From NCBI GenBank assembly GCA_029465975.1, contig CM055758.1:8541875-8605874 (forward strand): DNA of 64,000 nt. Direction: 5' to 3'. The translations under genes were made by a program, and so were the position numbers. Positions within the stretch are counted from its first letter, which is position 1. The number at the start of each line of letters is the position of its first letter. The notes under the pieces are model-generated. The model did not search any database, was not told the DNA's origin, and worked only from the letters and a program-made list of their open reading frames with translations. Positions 33,901 through 47,639 of the stretch are shown piece after piece. Source of the stretch: Dallia pectoralis (taxonomy: Eukaryota; Chordata; Actinopteri; Esociformes; Umbridae).

Positions 33901-34809
33901 CCTTCTTTAACTTCCTTAAAGTATATTCGCTGTTTGACCATAAACCTTCACAAACAAAAACACTATCATATTAAATATTTTTTATCCACATTATCGCAAG
34001 TAGAACATTAATTTCTAATCATGACACTTTTCAAAATTATGGTTTGATATTTCATAAAAACAAAGGCTCATTGGATATCTAAAAGGATTTGTGCTTTAAA
34101 CTATGTATTTTATAATAGCATGGCCTAAATCATAATTTCGAGACCTTTTCATAATATGGCGTTCATGTTATGGACTATTTCTTAAAATATTGTTTCATTA
34201 AGACAAGGGTCCTGTCAATTAATTGAAGATGTTCAGTCTTTAAGATGTTCTCATCAATATGGAAATGTAAAGTATCTCGAAAACGAATTATTCAATGCGC
34301 TTTATATCTGCGTGTGAAATACTTTATTCTGCATATGTGGTTATGTAATGCAGTTTGTATTCTTCATGTTTTTCTATCCATCCTTGTTGTATCCATAGAA
34401 TGGTTGTATTTACTGTCGTTGTAATAAGAAACGCTATATTAACATGACAATAAAACTATGAATCTTGACATGCAGCACCTTCTACTGGTCACCCCGTATC
34501 CGGCTCCCCGAAGACCCCCGAAGACCACCGAAGGGTTTTTTAATGCCAGTCAAAAGCTTTTTCCCTTCACTTTGTTTTATGTCGTTTGTTCACTTTTGAA
34601 GGGTTTTTTGGCACCACCGTTAGCCCCTTTTCCCTTCCCCAAGTCACATTTATGTTGTAAAAATAATAATGTAAATAATGTGATTTTAATAACATGTATA
34701 TAAAAAAATATATATGTATGAAAAATGAATGAAAAAAAGAATGAAAAGAAATTTAAAAGTTTTGTGTTTTTCAAAAAAACAAATAAAATAACTTCTACTG
34801 GTCACAGAA

Positions 34810-35058
34810 AGCAGCATATTGGTGCGTCTTTTTAGGAAAATGTGCTGCAACGCGAGATTTCATCTGACGAATCAGAAGCCACTTTATTGGTGCGTGCTTC
34901 TCCGTCAACCAATGACAATCAACGAAACAGGCGCGGATTAACGGATTTGTTACAAGTTTGTTTGTTGTGATTTTGGAAGCCGCCTTTCAAACTACCAGTG
35001 GTACCAAATGTTCACGTTTAAACTGACAGTTGAAGTATCCATAGCTACAGTTTAAAGA
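34810..35058 (+). promoter_or_regulatory. cetn3: Probable CETN3 promoter with CCAAT boxes
   Basis: Inverted CCAAT boxes (ATTGGTGCG) occur near 34818 and 34888, and a direct CCAAT at about 34909. They are followed by 'ggcgcggatta' and 'gccgcctttcaaac' before the start codon at 35059. Multiple CCAAT boxes without a TATA box are common in cell-cycle and housekeeping promoters. The transcription start is not defined. Confidence 0.5.
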
Positions 35059-37153
35059 ATGAGTCTGTCTTTAAGGTATGTAGTGTACTACTTTACAGAA
35101 TATGTATTAGCTAGCGACCACGTAGCTGACTTAGCTTTGCAAGTCCTCCTGCAACACCACACTTGCTAATGTTAGCAACTGGCTAACGTTAGCTACCTAG
35201 CAACTGTAGCTGACTTTTTGCTAGTGCCTCACTGGTTAAGAGTTTCCTGGCAAATCTAAAGACCTTCCTAGGTTGACAGTCACATTGTCGAAGGTGGGCG
35301 GTTGTTGCTATGCTGGTTAATATGGACACAGATACTAAATGTAATGTTTTTCTACTTGACAGAGACAGTTATCGCTAAACCACCTGTGTCTGATGTGTGC
35401 CTGCCTGCTGTATATCTCTTAGCAACTGTCGGTGTTATCCTTACTGTGTCAATTGTGCGTAGTGTAGTTTACTTATTTTTATGTAACTAAATGTAGATAC
35501 ATCGGAATATGGGGCAGAGGTTGCTATTTAAACGTATTTATGGGACACTAGGTGCTGATTTAACTGGTAGGTGACAGTTATTGTTGTTAACTAAGCAAGT
35601 GACAAATAACATTATTTAAATTGGGCTTTAGTAAAGGAACTCGTTTTTAAACTACCACATGACAACAACTATCAACATCAAGTAGCACACTGCCAAATTG
35701 ACATAATCTTCATACTATCCCTCTACCCCCTCATCCCTTTAGTTTAATTTATATTGTTCTATTCTTATGTTGCATGTAAGCACCTTCCTGCCACAGTAAA
35801 TTCCTTGTCTGTTCACACATTCAATGGCAAATAAACACTTTTCTGATTCTGATTCTTTTCGCACTCTCTTAACATGCATAGTTTTACATGTATTGTACAT
35901 GGGATTTTTTAAGGCTAAACTGTGGACCCTGTAAAGTGTGTGTTAGGAACATGTTGTCAAATGATTTGTCGTTTTAGTTGGTTGTGTTTTAACTGCTGCA
36001 CTAATTATAGGAGTACTATACTGGTCATTATTTATGGAGGCATGTGCTCATGTCCGCCATCCTGAACATACTTATGGGCCATACTAGCTGGTGCATAGTC
36101 TTGCCCAAATCGTTTTTATTTATATAATAAAATTATTATATATTGTTTACCAATTGTCTTCGGTCTACAATGTGTCAGTGAAGTAGGTCATGTCTTTATT
36201 TTTTACACCTGACACTTGTGTTTAGGACTGAACTGGCAGTGGATAAAACCAAGAGAAAGAAAAGGAGAGAGCTGACCGAGGAGCAGAAGCATGAAATCAA
36301 GGAGGCGTTTGAACTGTTTGACACAGACAAAGACCAAGAGATCGACTACCATGAACTCAAGGTAAATGTCTTCTGGGGCTGGAGGTTTTATAACCCACTC
36401 TACTCTGCCCCTCTACTCTACTCGCCCCCCTCTACTCTACTCTGCCCCCTCTACGCTGCCCCCCCCTCTCCTCTACGCTGCCCCGCCTTTACTCTACGGT
36501 GCCCCCCTCTACTCTACGCTGCCCCCCCTCTACTCTACGCTGCCCCCCCTTTACTCTACGGTGCCCCTCCCATTCTACACTGCCCTCTACTCAACTCTAC
36601 TCCACCTATCGCTCACAGGTGGCAATGAGAGCTCTGGGTTTTGAGGTAAAGAAAGTTGATGTGCTGAAGATCCTTAAGGACTATGACAGAGAGGGAAACG
36701 ACAAAATAACATTTGAGGACTTTAATGAAGTTGGTAAGTGCGTTTTTGTTTGTGTGTGAGTTTACGTGTGGACATTCTGCTCCTTGTTTGTGCTTTTAAT
36801 GTTCATGTTTCTCAGTGACAGACCGGATGCTGGAGCGAGACCCTAAGGAAGAGATCCTGAAAGCTTTCAAGCTGTTTGACGATGATGACTCGGGGAGGAT
36901 CAGCCTGAGGAACCTGAGACGCGTGGCCAGAGAGCTGGGAGAGAACATCACAGATGAGGAGCTACGCAGCATGATCGATGAGTTTGATACAGACGGAGAC
37001 GGAGAAAGTGTGTACACACACACACACACACACACACACTCAATGCAAAATCATCAACAAAAACATTTGATAATAACGATTAAAACAATGTTTGTCTTTA
37101 TTTCTGCAGTCAATCAGGAGGAGTTTATATCCATAATGACAGGAGACTCCTGA
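35059..37153 (+). CDS. cetn3: Centrin-3
   Basis: Five exons: 35059-35075, 36226-36361, 36619-36733, 36816-37007, 37110-37153 (TGA). They encode 167 residues, the normal length. The start is MSLSLRTELAVDKTKRKKRR, matching centrin-3. There are four EF-hand positions. Loop 1 is DTDKDQEIDYHE. Loop 2 is DREGNDKITFED, degenerate as in other centrin-3 proteins. Loop 3 is DDDDSGRISLRN and loop 4 DTDGDGEINQEE, followed by the C-terminal EFISIMTGDS. Centrin-3 is a calcium-binding protein of centrioles and of the TREX-2-type mRNA export complex context (family knowledge). Introns 2 and 4 carry simple repeats. The exon 4 donor (GAAA|GTGTGT) is weak and sits at the edge of a CA tract. Nothing suggests loss of function. 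Confidence 0.98.
35700..35870 (+). mobile_element. 3' end of an L2/Maui-like LINE in CETN3 intron 1
   Basis: 'accttcctgccacagtaaat' + 'tccttgtctg' followed by 'ggcaaataaacacttttctg' and a short (attctg)n tail is the characteristic 3' end of a fish LINE group. Only the tail is present. Confidence 0.65.
36390..36605. repeat. C/T-rich tandem repeats in CETN3 intron 2
   Basis: Imperfect tandem units of 'ctctactctacgctgccccc' type, about 10 copies of variable length, ending about 15 bases before the exon 3 acceptor at 36618. The pyrimidine-rich array may serve as the polypyrimidine tract. Confidence 0.88.
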
Positions 37154-37676
37154 TTGGGGGGCTACTGCCAAGGGGCGTGGCTAGGAGGCTGTGGCTGCTG
37201 ATTCACTGTGTAATGAATGGATTCCCCAGGTCACTGTGGAACTGCTGGGAGATTACCTTGTCTCCTTTCCTCCATCCACACTGACCCAAAGGGTTTGGCC
37301 AGGAATGGAGGGAAGGGCTAGAGTACTGACACTCAACTGTCAACTCATCAAATGCTGTCACACTTGTGCTTGTCTTAGTTTAAAAAATCGTATGTGTCAT
37401 TAGAATATGTTTGGTTGGAGTACAACTAATATTGTGTATTTTCTTTACTTTCAAGAGTTTTTTTTCAAACTAAAATATTACTTCCAAGTATTTTATTAGA
37501 GGCACTTGCTGTGTTATGTAATTGAGTTGTACAGAAACCTCTCTGAAACATTCCTGGTAAATGTTTAGCTTTTTGTAGTATTTCAAAATGGCAGTTTGTA
37601 GTGCAAGTACCAACCGACATGTGACCCACATGTTGCTGTTAGGACTTTGCTTTTTTGTGTGTTATTTATTTTACAT

Positions 37677-37682
37677 AATAAA
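37677..37682 (+). terminator. Candidate polyadenylation signal (CETN3)
   Basis: AATAAA about 525 bases after the CETN3 stop codon, followed by a T/G-rich stretch ('tgtgcttttgaataagtgtc'). The 3' UTR between (37154-37676) shows no other feature. Confidence 0.6.
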
Positions 37683-39031
37683 TCCAATTTGAATATGGAA
37701 TGTGCTTTTGAATAAGTGTCTTCATTCCATATACGCACTATTTGTTGGAGTGTGTTTTCTCATGACTAAGATGTGCAGACTAAACACAGTGTCCGTTCAC
37801 TACGATATTCAAATGCTTGGATCTGTGAAAAATACTTTTTTGGGAATGTATTATAATAATAATTTTGTCAAACGAATTGTGAAATCAATACACGTAAAGT
37901 GGTTTACTCTAGCGTTCAGAGTTTGTCTTCTGTCCTGCCTCTAGGGGAGGATGTTGTATATCGCAAACACTGCCTTGGACTAAAGATGACGAGTCTTTGC
38001 TGTGTGTTTATGATAGGACACAGCATACATTTAAAATGCCTGTATAATGTAAATGTCTTCAGGCTCATTATTAGGCCAGGATCTGCCAGATTATCTTCAC
38101 TGCACCACAGCATAGTTTTTACAATTGACTGGAACTCCCATTACAGGGTTGCTACACCCTTCCATGAGAAATTCCATGTCTTGGGCACACTCTCTAATCT
38201 CCAAATCGACCTTTTGTTTACGATCTGCCGGCATGTAAGAAATGTATAATAGGTGTTACCGTTCGGTATTCATTCCAGAAGGTTATGTTTTAGTTTATGG
38301 TTTGGAAAAGGCTTAAAACCAAGAAATTACGCTCTTCCACAGATTCACTATTTTAGGAGTCACACCAGCTCAATGCATGACTCTACTGACAGTCATATAA
38401 AATATTTACATTAACTTTGCTAAATCTTGTATATGGGACCAGGCCGAACTGATACATACAGGTTTTTTCAATGTACACAACATTCAAGCTGGGACTTCAT
38501 TCATTCCTCAAACTGATTTTTTGTGTGTGCCTAAATTCAGATATGCCCTTTGTTTCATCGTGTTTGCTTCAGTTTGGTGAGACGTACACCCGCAGTGAAG
38601 CCTTCTCAATAAAAACATGGTAATGAGAGCTGAAATCAACTCCGTATGACACCGTATTGCTCCTTCTAATTTTGGTTTCAGCCATAACCCACAGCGCGCT
38701 GATTCAGATGAAGAGTTAGCTATGATTGACTTATGGTCTCAGTCCCATAGTTAGTAAATAGTCTCAGATGGTTTAGGAGAGTTTGGATATTCTGGTTTGG
38801 GTTGGATCATCCAGTTTGCTTAGGTAATGACCCCCGCCAATCAGATGATGAAAGGGTGGAGGATTTCTCCCTGTAATTGGAGGGTTTGAGGTTTCTGAGG
38901 CCTGTGTGTGTGCGTGCGTGCACGTGTGTGTGTGTATGTGCACATGTGTGTGTGTACGTTTGTGTGTTGCCCACATGGGGGAGATGGGGAGGCTGTAACC
39001 AGGGAGTTACTGGGAAAGTTTATTTCTGGAG

Positions 39032-39050
39032 TGTTGGCGAATGTGTGTGT

Positions 39051-39093
<43 letters not shown>

Positions 39094-39094
39094 T
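39032..39094. repeat. (GT)n microsatellite
   Basis: GT run with one or two interruptions, the purest part being 39057-39091. A further GT-rich stretch with 'gtgcgtgcgtgcacg' lies at 38903-38966. Confidence 0.92.
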
Positions 39095-39686
39095 ATGCTG
39101 CTGAGTGACTCTGGCTGGACAGTTTGCCCTTAACCAACAGCTGAGCATTTGCCAATGCTGGAGGGCATTTAGCGCCCATCCCACAGAGCCTGCAACCTCC
39201 CCCCAACCTTACACTCCTTTGTCCTGCTGGTAACACACTAAGTTAATGAGAACTCTAAATATACATAATATTGCCCCTCTCCTTTACTCAGAGGTTGGGC
39301 AGGTACTTTTACCGGAAGAATGGACCAGTTCTAAAGCCTGTGTTAGGTTATGTTTATACTGTTCTTAAGATAAATTCAATTGCATTTGGAATGTCTGTTA
39401 AATTAGAAATAGTGGATGAGAGCCCCCACACAAACTACTGCTCAGGGACCTATCTATGTTATCTTTATGGCAATAAAACATGAGGTTACAATTCCCGTTT
39501 GCCTGCATGCCCCACTGAACCATATGGATTGTGAAAGCCTTTAGTTATTAGGGCATCACCACGGATGTAAAGTAGGTGACGGACAATATTCTCGACTCTA
39601 CTGCACAATCATACAATGTTCTCTCTAGAATCATCACACAAACTGCTAATAACTGAGCCAATTTATTTTAGAGGCAGAAAGAAAGT

Positions 39687-39722
39687 TTTACTCATTACAA
39701 AACATTTTTTGTAATGAGTAAA
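39687..39722. other. Perfect 16-bp inverted repeat with 4-base loop
   Basis: Left arm TTTACTCATTACAAAA (39687-39702), loop CATT, right arm TTTTGTAATGAGTAAA (39707-39722). All sixteen bases pair. No matching transposon ends or gene are visible next to it. Confidence 0.9.
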
Positions 39723-40676
39723 CAACTGCCCTCTGTGTTTCTTTTCCCGGCGAGAAGTGATACCCTTGTCCCTCGAGGGGTTAAATCCTTGGTTCCATCG
39801 TAACCAAGGTCATAGTTCGACACCTGTCTGTCATTAGGTTGGCAATGCTGCCATGTGACAGCATTTAACCATTGACCCCTGGACACTATGGCCCCTCCCC
39901 TTCACTCTGTCCAAGGCTAGGGCAGGATGGACCTCATTTCGCTGGCATAAAGATATGCGTAAGCAAAGTTCCAACATTCAGATTACACGGCGATTTTGAT
40001 TATTAGTTCTAAGACCAGAGTTCCGATCCAGTTCATGGATTAGCCCAGGGTTCTCGGTGGAACAATTGGCCGGCGACATCTTGATTCGGGGTTCAGTAAT
40101 TGAATCTGGTTGCCTTGCATTGTGGTGGGCTTCGGTGAGTGTAGTCGTTTGAGGCAGATCAAAGAGGGCGTTCCTTCCGACATTTGAGGAATCCAGAAAT
40201 CCTGACCGCGAGCAGCGCGAATAGAGCCAAAGTGGCTTCGGATCACGTCACATATCTCGACATTGACAGTCCCGATTCCACTGACAATGTTGCCATGACG
40301 CTGGGCCACAAAATGAATTGGATGTCACTAAATTCTGGAGAAAAACGAGATGAAAGTAAAAAAGGGAGGAAGATTAGTCGAAGATGACAATGTCCCTGAG
40401 ACACATATGTTTCCGTTTTCCAGGGACTCCACAGAGGGTGTGGCAGGTCAGACAGCTTGACCTGTAGTCTCCTAATGCTGTAGAACTGGGAAGCTGACGG
40501 GACAGTAGGAATGTACGGCGCTTACTAGCCTGGAATTCCCCCTCCTGTAGGCTTCAGGTGTCAGAGTGACACACACACACACACGCACAAAAACCAAAAG
40601 CACAGCACACCTGTTCGTTTATTGGTTTTATTTATTTTGCTTCATTCATATTTAAATCTGTTAGTGGTCTTGAACC

Positions 40677-40770
40677 CAGGGCCGGCCCTGACCAATATGG
40701 TGCCCTAGGCATGATTTTAGCTGGTGCCCCCCTAGCCCCCCTATACCGCCGATGCGGCGGGCCGGCCCTG
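40677..40770. mobile_element. Fish dispersed repeat with 'gggccggccctg' motifs
   Basis: 'agggccggccctgaccaata' and 'tggtgccctaggcatgattt' followed by 'tagctggtgcccccc' and a second 'gggccggccctgcatg' resemble a widespread fish interspersed repeat. Class not resolved. Confidence 0.5.
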
Positions 40771-41689
40771 CATGCACCCATACATTGGTTGGTCATCTGG
40801 TTCTTGCCTCTTCATTTCTCAGAAGGTGACAGCTCAACATTTTTGACGACCTTTTTCGTTTGGTTGACGTTGGTTTGCTTAAATAATATTTATTTAAATT
40901 TTTTTACTTTTGCGTATCAGTATATCACTGTATTTGACCGATTGACTAATTTTACTGACTGTTTTATAATTGTTTTTGATAAACACTTCTTTTTCCTTCG
41001 ATGTCAAAAATTGTACTTTGATCTGATTTAATTCACCTTGACATGAATGCGCAGGTGAGAACCATGACCCCTGTCATCTCAGGAATCGCCTCAATGTCCA
41101 CCTGGCAGGAGGACGACCCCGTGGGAGAATAGCCCAAATACTTGTTCCCAGAGTTTAGAAAGACCAGAACTTGAGCTGGCTAAAACCTAATAAGTGCACT
41201 CTGACAATTAAGATATAACCGCAGTCCTGGGTCCTCTATGGAAAGTTTGTTTCATTCTAGGAATTTGTTTTTTTAATTGTTGGCCTGGAAGTTCACTGTA
41301 TAGCCGCCCTCTGTAGCCATTCCGTGCATTCACCTGTCGTGTCCCAGGAGACCGTTGTCACAGTCTGTTATGACTGACCAAGCCATGTCCCGCGGTAGAC
41401 CTAACAACACTTCAAAGATGCCCACTCAGATGCCCCCTGAGCGTCTGTGTGTCCGCTTGATAGCATGCATTGAGTCGTATATAGGAGTATGGGTTTTTCA
41501 AGCTCTTTTCTAAACACCATTGACTGGAAGAGATGTGAACAGCTGGTTGAACACACAGACGGAGCATGGACTGTGAGCTATGCCAGGCAGCTCGGTAAGG
41601 GAGGATTAGTTTCCACACGCTCATGGCTTTCACAGTAACCCTATCCTTTAAGGAGCCACACCCCACATCATCTCTGCACTAAAGGCTCA

Positions 41690-42148
41690 GTCCCAGACAT
41701 GTAGCCTAGAGCTCTGCTGGTCCCAGCCCAACCCAGACATGTAGCCTAGAGCTCTGCTGGTCCCAGCCCAACCCAGACATGTAGCCTAGAGCTCTGCTGG
41801 TCCCAGCCCAACCCAGACATATAGCCTAGAGCTCTGCTGGTCCCAGCCCAACCCAGACATGTAGCCTAGAGCTCTGCTGGTCCCAGCCCAACCCAGACAT
41901 GTAGCCCAGAGCTCTGCTGGTCCCAGCCCAACCCAGACATGTAGCCTAGAGCTCTGCTGGTCCCAGCCCAACCCAGACATGTAGCCTAGAGCTCTGCTGG
42001 TCCCAGCCCAACCCAGATATGTAGCCTAGAGCTCTGCTGGTCCCAGCCCAACCCAGACATGTAGCCTAGAGCTCTGCTGGTCCCAGCCCAACCCAGACAT
42101 GTAGCCTAGAGCTCTGCTGGTCCCAGCCCAACCCAAACATGTAGCTTA
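41690..42148. repeat. 40-bp minisatellite
   Basis: About 11.5 copies of a 40-base unit ('gtagcctagagctctgctgg' then 'tcccagcccaacccagacat'), very uniform, with single substitutions (atatag, gcccag, agatat). It runs directly into the (GT)n tract at 42150. Confidence 0.97.
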
Positions 42149-42249
<101 letters not shown>

Positions 42250-44142
42250 TGACTGTCTGTTAGTGCTCTGTGTACTTTAGTACAGGAAGTGTGTGGTTGA
42301 AAAACCTACAATCACAATGAGCGCAATAGACCTTGTCTGGAGAAAAACAGATGTTATACAGAGAGCTTCACAAATATATTCACCTGAAGATCAAGTTGAA
42401 TCCATCACCCCCCTGTCTGCAGTCTCAGAATATATCAAAAACACTTATTTCAGGGTGGGGGAGAGGGGTGGTCAAGAAAACAGTTAGTCAGTTCGTGTCA
42501 GTTAGGTCTAATAAATGCACACACCACCACTACACAACGGGGCCAGGCTGCCGCCCAGAGCTCTCGGCCACTAGAGGGCCCCTGACCATCAGAAAATCAC
42601 TCCCAGTTTACAGCTGACACTAAGCGATGGAATACATTAGGAGTCATTTAATAAATAAAAAATTTTTTATTGCAGCTGTTTTTTGGGGTTTTAACAGACA
42701 CATTTTTTATAATTTTTCGTCCCATTCATCAAAATTTATGGATTACCTAGAGTGGCATGAAATTGCAAATCGTTTTTCTAAAATGTGTATAAATAAAAAC
42801 TTTAAAACTGCTACCTTTAATCTACTAATACTAGGTCAAAAAGTAAGCGGCCCGCTAACCAAATAGCAGGGCACCCAAAAGAGCATAGACAGCTCTGACA
42901 AGAAACAAAACCTTATGGGAAAACTGTTTACGTTAATGTCCATGTCAGGACTGTACTGTATGACCAGTACTAAAGGAAAGAGACACATTGACGGGTCACG
43001 CCGATGCTCGGCAGACTTCAAGCAGTCATTGCACGCAAAGTATGTGCGACCCGATATTGACGCTGATGACTTTATTCTACATTATGATAAACTGTCCACT
43101 TTCTTTTGGGGGACAATTGAGGGACAAAAGGTACAAAAGGGGCTGTCGTTTCTAAATGGTTCATCCAATATGTATGAAATAACCCCGAAATGAAAGTTGA
43201 CAGACTGCATTTCAACCATATTGTTCTTGTTTCCTTTCAAACGCAGAGTGCTAAAACACAGAACCGAAAGAACCCAAGAAATGGTCACTGTCCCCTAAAT
43301 TTCAGTACTCCACTGTATGTACTTGTGTGTGGTAGAAATGCTGAGTCATCATTGTCGTGGCCCAAGTAAACTCAACAATGTCTAGAAGCCAACAAACCTG
43401 TGAAAGTATGACTTTCCATCAGTTAAGGAGCAGGCAAGTTCATGTTGCACTGTGCTGCAAAGAGCCTATTGTAGGAATTTGGTCCTAGAATGAATCATTT
43501 TAGAAGAGAAATATTATTTGTAAAACTAAAGGTTCTAGCTTTCTTTATTCTTAGGAAGGCAAATATGATTCTATTTGACACATACAGTTTCAAACGAATG
43601 TACAGAATATTCATGGGAGACTGGAAGTGATATTGTATTTGTATTTTTTTATAGATTTTTTATTAATAGTATATGAACTTCATTGATGAACCCCAACATA
43701 TCCTGACACTAACCCAATAGGGAATTCAAAGGAAGAATCCACTCTATTCCAACACTAACCCAATAGGTACTTAATAGTTACCTCTCATTAGTCTCCGCTA
43801 AAAAACAAGTGTTCTGTGAGAAGACTGCATCTTGGTAAGTTGAAATCTGGGCAGTGTTCATTAGTTTGATCTATCTCGTCTCTTTTTCTTTAACTCTTCG
43901 TCTCTCTCTTTCTGCACCTCCCTCTCTCTCTCTATCTCTGTAATGTGAAGAGCCACAGGCCTTTAGACCAGTAATCCTGGGCTTTTATGCCAGGGCCTAC
44001 GAAGTCCTGAGTGTCAACGACACACACACACACACAGGCAGCGTCAGCGACACCTTACAGCTAAATATACTCAGAGTGACAGAGACAGGTGACTAGACCT
44101 TTGCCAGACGCACCCGACCAGTATGCACTGGGGAGGTCACAG

Positions 44143-44222
44143 GGTGTGTGTATGTGTGTGTGTGTATGCGTGTGTGCGTGCGTGTGTGTGTGTGTGTGTA
44201 TGTGTGTATGTGTGTGTGTGAG
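44143..44222. repeat. (GT)n microsatellite
   Basis: GT run interrupted by 'gtatgcgtgtgtgcgtgcg' and 'gtatgtgtgtatg'. Confidence 0.9.
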
Positions 44223-47200
44223 AGAGTTTGTTTGTTCGCAAGGGTCTGCTGAGAGGTGGTTATGTCTCTCTCTCCACAGTGTGCAGTTAGCCCGTAGCCA
44301 AACCCAGTCACCCAGCTCTTTGGGTTCTCTCCACTAAGCCAGCTGGTCTGGCTTTATACCTTCTTTTATTCTTCGTTTTCTCCATTGTTGTATTTAATAC
44401 CTTATTTTCTGAGATAAAGGATAGAGTTGCCTGGATCCTCAGCTGGAGCTGTAGGGAGCCTTTCTGTGGGAGATTATACGAGCAGACCGGTAAGTGCATC
44501 GACTGGTCCGTGTGTGTGTGTGTGTGTGTGCAGTTTTGCGCAGGAAGACGTTTCTTACACATGGTGAAACGGGGTTTGCGGGTGTGAGAGCATTCAGAAC
44601 GTGTGGGCCTGTCTCTGTACGGGTACAGCCTTGAAGTGAGCTGCGAATGTCCTGAGTTTGGTGGATGACAGTCTGAAAACCCGGAAACAAAAATGCCGTA
44701 ACGTGTTTACTCATGATTTAGTTAAGCTGGTCCGGTCGGCTTGATCAACAGAACGGCATCTGTAGCAACCTCACTACCACAGCTACAAGAGTTAGGCAAG
44801 CCTGACACGAGACAGAGAGACATAAAGTAACACCATGACAAATAAAAACATTGTCACAGAACGCCGGATGTTATGTGTCTACGCTCTCCTTGGGAAAGAT
44901 GGAACATTTAATTCCTATGTGTGGTTCAACATGCAAACCAAAACAATCAACTGCCCCTTTCTCATCCCGTTTCCTCTACAACACACAGCCTTGAATCTGT
45001 AATCATTTGATACTTACTTCTGGTCCTAGGTGACCACTAATTCCTAATGACCATGGACCAATGTCTTGTTATGAAAGTGGTCAGTCACAGCCATTGTGAC
45101 AGTCTAGTTTGGACACAGTACCGTAGGTTGACAGACACACAGCAAATTGGACGGTGTTGTTTTGGGGTGGAACATTTCTAGCGTTGATTCAGGAGTTGAA
45201 TTGCCTCTATAAAAGGTCAATGAACACTCAGCGGTGCCGAGGTCAGCAACGGGTGGTCTGTGGGCCAAGACGGACAGACAAGTTGTTTGGTAAAATATAC
45301 CCAAAACATGAAATCATAAACTTGAGCCAACAAGGAATATAAGATATTGGTGTTTTCACGAGTTAAATGAAATACATTATACATAATTGTGTCATAGTGT
45401 ACTCATTTACATTTACATTTAACTCGTAAATGTCATAGTGTACTCAAGTGATTTTAAAAATGTATGCATACATTCACTGTAAAACATGTTTTCATTTTAT
45501 TTTTGTCATCCAAAGTAATTGGTATACACTTGGGAGTAGGTAACCCTGGGCTGGCAACACGGGGTACTTTATGTTTTTTCGATTTCAACTCATCTAGAAG
45601 ACAAAGTGTGTTGAATTTAGACAGGCCACAGAACTGATCAATTAACTAAGTAGCTCAGCGTGGTGTCTAGTAAAATCTAAATCCTATATCTAACGCACTT
45701 GAGTGCAATTTGTCCTGCTCGTCTGTGGAGACTAAACAATCCAATCAGAACCCTGTATATAACTTCATTTCTCATTGTGTTCTACTGCAAAAAATGATTT
45801 GTTTGAATTTTTCTGAATATCTGTTTTGAGCATAATTAAATCATTGATTGTAATTATACAAAAAAAATATAACGTAAATTTTCGGAAAACAAATCTAATT
45901 CGATAAATAATTGGACCCTGTTATGTTTGTTCCAATATCTGAAACCTTTGAAAATGCACCAATCACACTAAAAATTAAATATACTGTAATTAATTTCTTG
46001 GCTATTTCTGCTTCTCGAATCCAAGATGTTGAATGTCATTGCGAGGTATTTTATGTATTCTTCTAGTCGTATCACATATCTGGAGAATACATGTAGTAAA
46101 TGATCCTACCTAGTTATAGACAGTATAATATACATAAATTAGGAGGATTTTATGGATTCTAAAAAATACTTAGATTTTCTTTACAATAACTACTTTTCAG
46201 AGACTTCCCAATTTCAGTGTGTCTACATTAGACTTGTTGTTTAGTTATAATGCTATTTTCAGAGTTTTATATTCACATATAAAAGGTTGTTTTGGTTTTG
46301 TAGACAGTCAACAAAAGTGTGATTTAAAAAAAAATACTAGTGAATGGTGAGCTATATGTCTGCCAATTAGAATTTCTTTGAGTTTGAGAATTAAATGATT
46401 TTGATTATGTTCATCATCAACTGTCTTTACCCTGGCTGTCCATCTGAAACCATGTTATTGCTATTAAAAACTGGTTGAACTTTACAATTCAGTAGAAACC
46501 ATACGCCACCCTGAGAATTGTGCAACCGAAGTCCTACAAAGTGTCAAAACCCAACCTCTAAAAGATATACTGTAACACTGCAGGTGTTCATTACTCACAC
46601 TGAACACCTGAACCAAGGATAAGATTTGTTACTGAATTACTCTACTGTATAGTGATATCCACTCTCTAGAGTCAAGATCATTTCAACATATTAAGAAATA
46701 ACATGGGAACAAGGCAAAGTAGTGACACTTTAGAAAATGTTGCTTTTCCACCAATTGGACAACAATTGCCCTTACATGTACACAGAGAACACATGTTGCA
46801 CTTTCCAAGTTAAATGTACTTCATTTGTACATTCATTTGTCTGTGTTTATTTAGCATAATACATTATGCTCTGAAATTGTAGCATTCGGCTTGTGGTTTC
46901 TTGGGCCATTGCTGTCTCTTGGCCATGTTGGTTAATCATGTCACAATGACAATCAGGGTTTGTGGTGAGGATCTAAAAGCCAAATTACAGTATACAGTTA
47001 CACTGCACCAATTCCATAGCCACTGTAAACTACTGTCTGACAGGCTATTACAGCAGTATCACAGCAGTACCGCGTATCCGAGCTTAAAATATCTCTGCTG
47101 GTTTTGCCTAACCCTGCCGTACACTCAGAACCACGCACTGCTGTGTCTGGGGTAGCTGCATGCCACATACAAACAACGGGTGTGTGTACGTGTCTGTGTG

Positions 47201-47639
47201 TCTGTGCGAGTGTACATGTGTGTAGCAGATGTGATCGTGCCTTGTGATTCTTGCCTCATATATGAAAGTAATCCCTGGCCAGCGATCCAAGTCAATAAGG
47301 TTTCTATAGTGACAGACGAAAGACAGGGCAGCATCTGTGTGGTTGATAGATATGGATGTGGATGGAGGTGAATCTGTCACAGTAACATGTCTTGTCAGGG
47401 CTGTATCCATTACCTCTGAAAGCATGTCCACCTAACTCACTTGTACAGCAATTATGCATCCAAACAAATCCAAGCCGTTAATACCAGGCGTCGTTCACAT
47501 ATACAGCATATGTCTCAGTGGATTTATACTAAGTGAAGCTGTACACATTTTAAATATGAAAATCAGGTGAAATATTTACAATGTGACCGACTACTTGCAA
47601 AGTGAGAAGTATGAATGAGCTTGATCTCTTGTACACCTG

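Noticed and set aside
34458..34774. 81- and 65-codon frames upstream of CETN3
   Set aside because: Low-complexity, AT-rich, no homology recognised; the region is better explained as intergenic DNA before the CETN3 promoter.
39695..40309. Short open frames around 39.7-40.4 kb, including one with SANRAKVASDHVTYLDIDSPD
   Set aside because: No family resemblance, no splice-supported partners, and short enough to be random.
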